Shown in pieces: positions 59,949 through 64,000 of a stretch of 64,000 nucleotides of DNA. The stretch comes from an uncultured Caulobacterales bacterium (GTDB lineage Bacteria > Pseudomonadota > Alphaproteobacteria > Caulobacterales > Caulobacteraceae). The notes under the pieces are model-generated. The model was not told where the DNA came from. It did no database searches and was given only the letters and a program-made list of their open reading frames with translations. Each line of letters begins with the position of its first letter. Position 1 is the first letter of the stretch. The translations under genes were made by a program, and so were the position numbers. Location of the stretch: positions 62,001-126,000 of the forward strand of contig CAIUMD010000091.1 in NCBI GenBank assembly GCA_903900155.1, in the 5' to 3' direction.

Positions 59949-60980
59949 CTAACCCGGGGTCGTACCCACCCGCAGGTCACGACGCGGTTGGTACTCCTTG
60001 CTGTCGCCGCGCTTTTCGAAGAGTTCGCGGATGTGACGCGCGATCCATTTGTCGTCTGACGTGAAGGTCCATTTGGGATCGTTGCGGATTTGCTCCTCGA
60101 CCATGCGGGCGCATCTAGACAGAGAGATCTGCGAGTTTTGGGCGATGATCGCCTTGGCGATCAGTCGCAGCTTTTCAGTGGCCGATCGGCTCTTCTGCCG
60201 TTTGCCAGCCTTGAAGCGGGCTTGTTGTTCGTCCGCTTGGAGACCACGCACCGCGGGCGCCAGCAGCCGCTCTTCAGCCTCGGCCCGGGCCATCAGGTAG
60301 CCGAACACGGCATACGGCGCAGGATCGTAGCTGCTGTTCCCTTCGACCAGAGCAAGGATCGCGCGCTTGTAGGTCTCCGAGAGATCGGGTGACGGCACCG
60401 GCCATGCTTCCAGCGGCTCATCGACAAGCTCGTTTATGTCCTCGATCTCGGCGCGGACGCCCAGGCGTGCCAGTAGGGCCTGGTAAGCGGAGCTGTAGTC
60501 CTCGACGAAGACGAAGGCATCGGTAGCTTCCTCGGTCAGCAGCACCAGCGGGCGGGTCGCCTCGGAAACAGTTTTGTCGGCGTGCAGTACGACGATGCGC
60601 GCTTGCTTGCCTTTGTGGGCGTCGTCGTCGCCAAACTGGGCGAAGGGCGACTTCAGCTGCGCGGTGCCGACGACGCTGATCACGACCAGGCTGCCCGGCT
60701 CGACGTCGATGACATCGACGGTCTTGGACATGAAGTCGCGGATCCACGGCGGCGTCCATGGGAAGATCAGCTCCGGCCCATACATCGACTGCCGCTGGCC
60801 GTAGGTCCCGAGGGTATGCAGGGGCTTCCAGACCTCCTTGTCGACATCGCATGTCAGGTGGAAGCAGACGCCATCGACGACGACGGGTTCTGGGCTCTCC
60901 CAGGCTTCGGCCAGGTCGAGCACTCGATTGATGTGGACCCTGTCCTCGGCGCTCAGTTCGAAGGTTTCGTCGTCAGACAT
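59949..60980 (-). CDS. unknown protein of a two-gene HEPN cassette
   Basis: This 343-residue soluble acidic protein has no recognised domain. The N-terminal half is beta-rich (GSLVVISVVGTAQLKSPFAQFGDDDAHKGKQARIVVLHAD). The C-terminal third is basic and helical (AGKRQKSRSATEKLRLIAKAIIAQNSQISLSRCARMVEEQI), like a HTH or RNA-binding part. Its start overlaps the stop of the HEPN gene upstream by eight bases, so the two are cotranslated. The strand is opposite to the surrounding tra/trb genes. It is the likely partner of the HEPN protein, but neither its partner role nor its target is known. Confidence 0.6.
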   Translation of the reverse strand: MSDDETFELSAEDRVHINRVLDLAEAWESPEPVVVDGVCFHLTCDVDKEVWKPLHTLGTYGQRQSMYGPELIFPWTPPWIRDFMSKTVDVIDVEPGSLVVISVVGTAQLKSPFAQFGDDDAHKGKQARIVVLHADKTVSEATRPLVLLTEEATDAFVFVEDYSSAYQALLARLGVRAEIEDINELVDEPLEAWPVPSPDLSETYKRAILALVEGNSSYDPAPYAVFGYLMARAEAEERLLAPAVRGLQADEQQARFKAGKRQKSRSATEKLRLIAKAIIAQNSQISLSRCARMVEEQIRNDPKWTFTSDDKWIARHIRELFEKRGDSKEYQPRRDLRVGTTPG

Positions 60981-61650
60981 TCGGAATACCCCGCCCTGGC
61001 AGCGCCAGCTCTACGCCGGCGAAGGGCTGGAGCGCGCTGGGCGGCGGCCAGTCCCTGTAGGCGTAGTCGATCAGGTCACGGACCAGCTCCGGCAGGCCCG
61101 CCGTCGGGCCGGGCTCCAGCGGCTCGCCATGGGCCAGGCGATTGCGAATGTCGGGCAGGGTCGGTCGGATGGGGCTCTTTAGTACGAGCCGCCGGGTCAC
61201 CTGGCCGCCGTGTTTCTGGCAGAAGGGCAGGGCGGCGTCGGTCAGGCCATCGCCGGTGACGATATAGTCCAGGGCCTTGCCGAATGACGTCCGCATCAGC
61301 TTGTGCGGGTTCTTGGGATCATAAACTGGGCGCGGCTTGGTCAGGTGGCCATAGCGATCGACCACGGCGTACTCCAGCGCCGTGAAGGTCAGCAGGTCCG
61401 CGGCAATGAGGTGGTCCGGCGACAGCCAAGCGAAGAGATAGGACGTCTGAACGCGTGTCCATCGCTCGGATAGCTTCAGCGGCGTGTGGGCGTTGAGGCT
61501 GAAGGCGTCGACGAACGCATACCAGTCGTCGAAGGTGTTGAAGGCGCGCCAGGCCGGGACGAGATCGCGATCGGGCCAGGGGACGCCCATGACGCCCTTC
61601 TGGCGGCGGAGCTTCGCGGCGAGGGGTTTCAGGGCGGCGTTGGTCGGCAT
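60973..61650 (-). CDS. HEPN-motif protein of a two-gene cassette
   Basis: This 225-residue soluble protein has a C-terminal part with PDIRNRLAHGEPLEPG, the HEPN signature Arg-x4-His (RNRLAH) followed by Gly. Earlier parts are helical and contain RTSFGKALDYIV. HEPN proteins are mostly RNases in toxin-antitoxin and anti-phage systems. It leads a two-gene unit on the minus strand with the gene at 59949, inserted between copG and trbB of an otherwise continuous transfer operon. It could protect the element or its host. Confidence 0.62.
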   Translation of the reverse strand: MPTNAALKPLAAKLRRQKGVMGVPWPDRDLVPAWRAFNTFDDWYAFVDAFSLNAHTPLKLSERWTRVQTSYLFAWLSPDHLIAADLLTFTALEYAVVDRYGHLTKPRPVYDPKNPHKLMRTSFGKALDYIVTGDGLTDAALPFCQKHGGQVTRRLVLKSPIRPTLPDIRNRLAHGEPLEPGPTAGLPELVRDLIDYAYRDWPPPSALQPFAGVELALPGRGIPNV

Positions 61651-61893
61651 GGGCCAAGCCTAGCCGTAGATCGGGTCGCATGGGAACCGGACGAAGGGCT
61701 TCTCCTTCACTGCACTCGCTCGCCCCGGGATGGCTCCCGCGTCTCGGCGGCGGCGGGCCTTCCAAGTCTAGCGGATAGGGCCGATCCGCCGTTTCCCCTT
61801 TTACCGCGCGAAATCCCGACGGCTGGATTCGGCTGTTGAGGTCGTCGGATTCCAGGTCTTCTTACTCATCCCCGTAAGCAACGGGGACCCGCC
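61651..61893. other. intergenic region upstream of the trb operon
   Basis: This gap holds the divergent promoters of the HEPN cassette and of the trb genes. Visible structures are GCGGAT / ATCCGC (about 61770-61790) and the hairpin that ends next to the trbB start. No gene is supported. Confidence 0.5.
61870..61886 (+). promoter_or_regulatory. hairpin overlapping the trbB ribosome-binding region
   Basis: A perfect 6-base stem (CCCCGT / ACGGGG) with an AAGCA loop ends seven bases before the GTG start of trbB. The right arm carries GGGG, the only plausible ribosome-binding bases there. The stem could therefore hold back translation of the first trb gene. Confidence 0.5.
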
Positions 61894-62847
61894 GTGGACC
61901 TTTCCGAACATCAAGCTGGACGCGAACGCAGCCGCCAGATGCTGCGCACCGCGCTGGGGCCGCTGCTGCTGGCCCGCCTCGAAGACCCCGGCGTGGCCGA
62001 GGTCATGCTCAACCCCGATGGCCGTGTGTGGGTCGACCGCTTCGAAGGCGGCCAGTTCGACGCTGGCCTGACGGTCACGCCCGAGGACGCCGAACGCATC
62101 CTGCGCCTGGTGGCCCACCACGTCGCCGCCGAGATCCACCCCGGGCGACCGCGTCTGTCGGCCAAGTTGCCGGGCACGGGCGAGCGCTTCGAGGGCTGGC
62201 TGCCGCCGGTCGTGGCCGCACCGACCTTCGCCATCCGCAAGCCCGCCAGCCTCGTCTTCGCCTTCGACGACTATGTCCGCGACGGCGTGATGACGGAGCG
62301 GCAAGCCCAGGTCCTGGCCGATGCGGTGGATGCGCAAGCCAACATTCTCGTGGCGGGACCCACCTCCAGCGGCAAGACCACCCTGGTCAACACGCTGCTG
62401 GCCAGGATGGCGCGCACCGGCGATCGGGTGATCGTCGCGGAGGATCTGCCGGAGCTGAAATGCGCGGCCGAGAACCAGGTGGCGCTGAACAGCTGCGACG
62501 GCATGGTCAGCCTCACCGAACTCGTCCGCTCGGCCCTGCGGCTGCGGCCCGACCGTATCATAATCGGCGAGGTGCGCGGGCCTGAAGCGCTCGACCTGAT
62601 CAAGGCCTGGGGGACGGGCCATCCTGGCGGCGTCGCCACCCTGCACGCCGGCTCGGCCCTAGGCGCGCTGCTGCGCCTGGAGCAGTTGGTTCAGGAAGCG
62701 GTGGTGACCGTGCCGCGCGGCCTGATCGCCGAGACCATCGACCTTATCGCCGTGCTCGCCGGACGCGGGCGAGCGCGACGCCTCATCGACCTTGTCCGCC
62801 TGGAGGGCCAGGCGCCCACGGGCGCCTACCAGCTCAGCCCCGCCTGA
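61894..62847 (+). CDS. trbB: TrbB/VirB11-type transfer ATPase
   Basis: This 317-residue cytoplasmic ATPase starts at GTG 61894. The N-terminal domain has [19 protein letters not shown], and the RecA-like domain has Walker [10 protein letters not shown] (about residues 155-163), an acidic EDLPELKC Asp box, Walker B-type [12 protein letters not shown], and [11 protein letters not shown] (His box). It powers pilus assembly and DNA export with TrbE and TraG. It is the first gene of the trb operon and is followed by the pilin gene after 47 bases. Confidence 0.93.
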   Translation: MDLSEHQAGRERSRQMLRTALGPLLLARLEDPGVAEVMLNPDGRVWVDRFEGGQFDAGLTVTPEDAERILRLVAHHVAAEIHPGRPRLSAKLPGTGERFEGWLPPVVAAPTFAIRKPASLVFAFDDYVRDGVMTERQAQVLADAVDAQANILVAGPTSSGKTTLVNTLLARMARTGDRVIVAEDLPELKCAAENQVALNSCDGMVSLTELVRSALRLRPDRIIIGEVRGPEALDLIKAWGTGHPGGVATLHAGSALGALLRLEQLVQEAVVTVPRGLIAETIDLIAVLAGRGRARRLIDLVRLEGQAPTGAYQLSPA

Positions 62848-62894
62848 GACCCTAAGCCCCCCAACCCCCGACATTGCTCAAAGGAGATGGTCTC

Positions 62895-63281
62895 GTGTCC
62901 ACGAGCCTTGCCTTGCCGCGCGCCTATGCGCCCGGCCTGCCCATCCGTGCGCGCCTTCGCGACCGGCTCCCCAACCTCAAGCCCTGGGTCGTCGCCGGCC
63001 TGGGCCTGGGCTTCACCCTGCTCAGCGCCCAGGCTCAGGCGGCCGGGTCGGGCATGCCCTGGGAAGAGCCGCTTCAGCAGATCCTGGAGTCGGTCGAAGG
63101 GCCGGTGGCCAAAATCATCGCGGTGATCATCATCATCGTCACGGGCCTGACCCTGGCGTTCGGTGAGACCTCCGGCGGCTCGCGCAAGCTGATCCAGATC
63201 GTCTTTGGTCTGTCGATCGCCTTCGCCGCCAGCTCCTTCTTCCTGTCGTTCTTCTCGTTCGGCGGCGGAGCGCTGGTCTGA
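62895..63281 (+). CDS. trbC: TrbC/VirB2-type pilin
   Basis: This 128-residue protein starts at GTG 62895, with AAGGAG eight bases before. It has a long basic leader, a signal/anchor segment (about 30-50, ending AQAQA-AGS), a short periplasmic loop (SGMPWEEPLQQILESVEGP) and two membrane helices. It has a GETSGGSRKLIQI link between them. It is the pilus subunit, probably cut by TraF. The open frame goes back to TTG 62874. The gene overlaps trbD by one base. Confidence 0.9.
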   Translation: MSTSLALPRAYAPGLPIRARLRDRLPNLKPWVVAGLGLGFTLLSAQAQAAGSGMPWEEPLQQILESVEGPVAKIIAVIIIIVTGLTLAFGETSGGSRKLIQIVFGLSIAFAASSFFLSFFSFGGGALV

Positions 63282-63547
63282 TGGCCGGCGATCGCGCCCT
63301 GGGGTTCGCGGCCCCCGTCCATCGGGCCCTGACCGAACCGATGCTCCTGGCCGGCGCCCCGCGCGCGATCGCCCTGGTCAACGGCACCCTGGCCGCGGCC
63401 CTGGGGCTGGGCCTGCGCCTCTGGGCGGTGGGCCTGGCCGTCTGGTTGATCGGCCATGGTCTCGCGGTCTGGGCCGCCCGCCGCGATCCCCAGATCTTCG
63501 AGGTCGGCCGCCGCCACGTGCGCCTGCCCGCGCACCTGGAGGTCTGA
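63281..63547 (+). CDS. trbD: TrbD/VirB3-type inner-membrane protein
   Basis: This 88-residue protein has the VirB3 layout: a hydrophilic start with FAAPVHRALTEPMLLAGAPR, followed by two membrane helices (about 35-60). The usual end is ARRDPQIFEVGRRHVR. It helps assemble the pilus and often works with the VirB4-type ATPase that follows. It starts at the last base of trbC (TGATG) and is followed by trbE after two bases. Confidence 0.92.
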   Translation: MAGDRALGFAAPVHRALTEPMLLAGAPRAIALVNGTLAAALGLGLRLWAVGLAVWLIGHGLAVWAARRDPQIFEVGRRHVRLPAHLEV

Positions 63548-63549
63548 GC

Positions 63550-64000
63550 ATGCTCGACCTTCGCGAATACAATAAGCGCCCCGCGCGCTTGGCCGACTTC
63601 CTGCCCTGGGTGGCGCTCGTCGCGCCCGGCGTGGTGCTGAACAAGGACGGCGGCTTCCAACGCAGCGCCGCGTTTCGAGGTCCCGATCTCGACAGCTCGA
63701 CCGACGCCGAGGTCGCCGCCGTCGCCGCTCGCCTGAACGGCGCCCTGCGGCGGCTGGGGTCGGGCTGGGCGATCTTCGTCGAGGCGCGCCGCGACCCCTC
63801 AGCGGCCTATCCCGATAGCGCCTTCCCCGACCAGGTCTCGGCCCTGGTCGACGAGGAGCGGCGGGCCGACTTCCTCGGAAGCGGCGACCACTTCGAAAGC
63901 CGCTACTTCCTCACCCTGAGCTATCTGCCGCCGATCGAACGGCGCGGGCGGTTCGAGGGCCTGTTCATCGAAGGCCGCAGCGGCGTCGAGATCGACTGGC
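63550..64000 (+). CDS. trbE: TrbE/VirB4-type transfer ATPase, N-terminal part
   Basis: ATG 63550 begins MLDLREYNKRPARLADFLPWVALVAP, the standard start of TrbE, and the frame remains open to the end of the window (150 codons). The segment RLNGALRRLGSGWAIFVEARRDPSAAYP continues the N-terminal domain of the VirB4 family. The ATPase domain lies beyond the window. It is the largest energy-supplying subunit of the channel. The close spacing to trbD shows it belongs to the same operon, which probably goes on with trbJ, trbL, trbF, trbG and trbI. Confidence 0.9.
   Translation, partial: MLDLREYNKRPARLADFLPWVALVAPGVVLNKDGGFQRSAAFRGPDLDSSTDAEVAAVAARLNGALRRLGSGWAIFVEARRDPSAAYPDSAFPDQVSALVDEERRADFLGSGDHFESRYFLTLSYLPPIERRGRFEGLFIEGRSGVEIDW

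Noticed and set aside
1..64000. CRISPR arrays, insertion sequences, tRNA or rRNA genes
   Set aside because: No regular short repeats with spacers, no transposase frame, and no tRNA-like cloverleaf or rRNA segment was noticed on reading. A covariance search was not possible.

Overview
The window is GC-rich, densely coded alphaproteobacterial DNA, most like Caulobacter or a close relative (Caulobacterales). That assignment is an inference from three things: lasso-peptide genes of the caulonodin/astexin type with an isopeptidase and FecI/FecR/TonB genes, tra/trb conjugation genes in the order usual for Alphaproteobacteria, and metal-efflux genes of Caulobacter style. No chromosomal housekeeping marker, rRNA or tRNA was recognised, so the stretch reads as accessory DNA: a conjugative plasmid, or an integrative element with its cargo.

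Region 1 (1-22.5 kb) is a metal-efflux island. It opens with the tail of an outer-membrane efflux factor and an orphan GIY-YIG-like protein. Two complete CzcCBA systems follow (2.3-8.0 kb and 12.1-18.1 kb), each preceded by a small CzcI-like secreted protein. Between and after them lie two PII-like DUF190 proteins, a P1B-4 ATPase with a His-rich N-terminus, a CDF (CzcD-like) exporter, two related periplasmic proteins, an SRPBCC protein, an orphan FlgC-like protein and a frameshifted acyltransferase. Together they would move divalent cations from cytoplasm to periplasm (P-type ATPase, CDF) and from periplasm outward (CzcCBA). No metal-responsive regulator is visible.

Region 2 (22.5-41 kb) is mixed cargo. 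It holds a HEPN protein, a DUF3768 gene, a four-gene riboflavin operon (ribD-ribE-ribBA-ribH) facing a GntR regulator, and a probable defence locus (XRE regulator, HEPN/Toprim protein, and a 1,246-residue protein with a nuclease-like N-terminus). A ParB-like protein, a secreted nuclease and three DUF736 loci (one a pseudogene in inverted orientation) follow. The DUF3768 and ParB-like genes sit in the same hairpin-rich leader and terminator framework.

Region 3 (41.2-51.9 kb) is a lasso-peptide gene cluster. It has a GntR regulator, two precursor genes, a fused leader peptidase (B), a lasso cyclase (C), and on the other strand an isopeptidase, a TonB receptor with a signalling domain, an anti-sigma factor and an ECF sigma factor. 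The two predicted 19-residue cores both start with Asp and place Glu at position 9. The layout suggests a produce, re-import and linearise circuit under sigma-factor control.

Region 4 (52.0-64.0 kb) is the conjugation core: XRE regulator, DUF2285, excisionase-like HTH, DUF2840, TraF peptidase, VirB1-like transglycosylase, a candidate oriT, relaxase, TraG coupling protein, CopG protein, then trbB-trbC-trbD-trbE (the last cut by the window end). A two-gene HEPN cassette on the opposite strand and a 27-residue membrane peptide interrupt this core.
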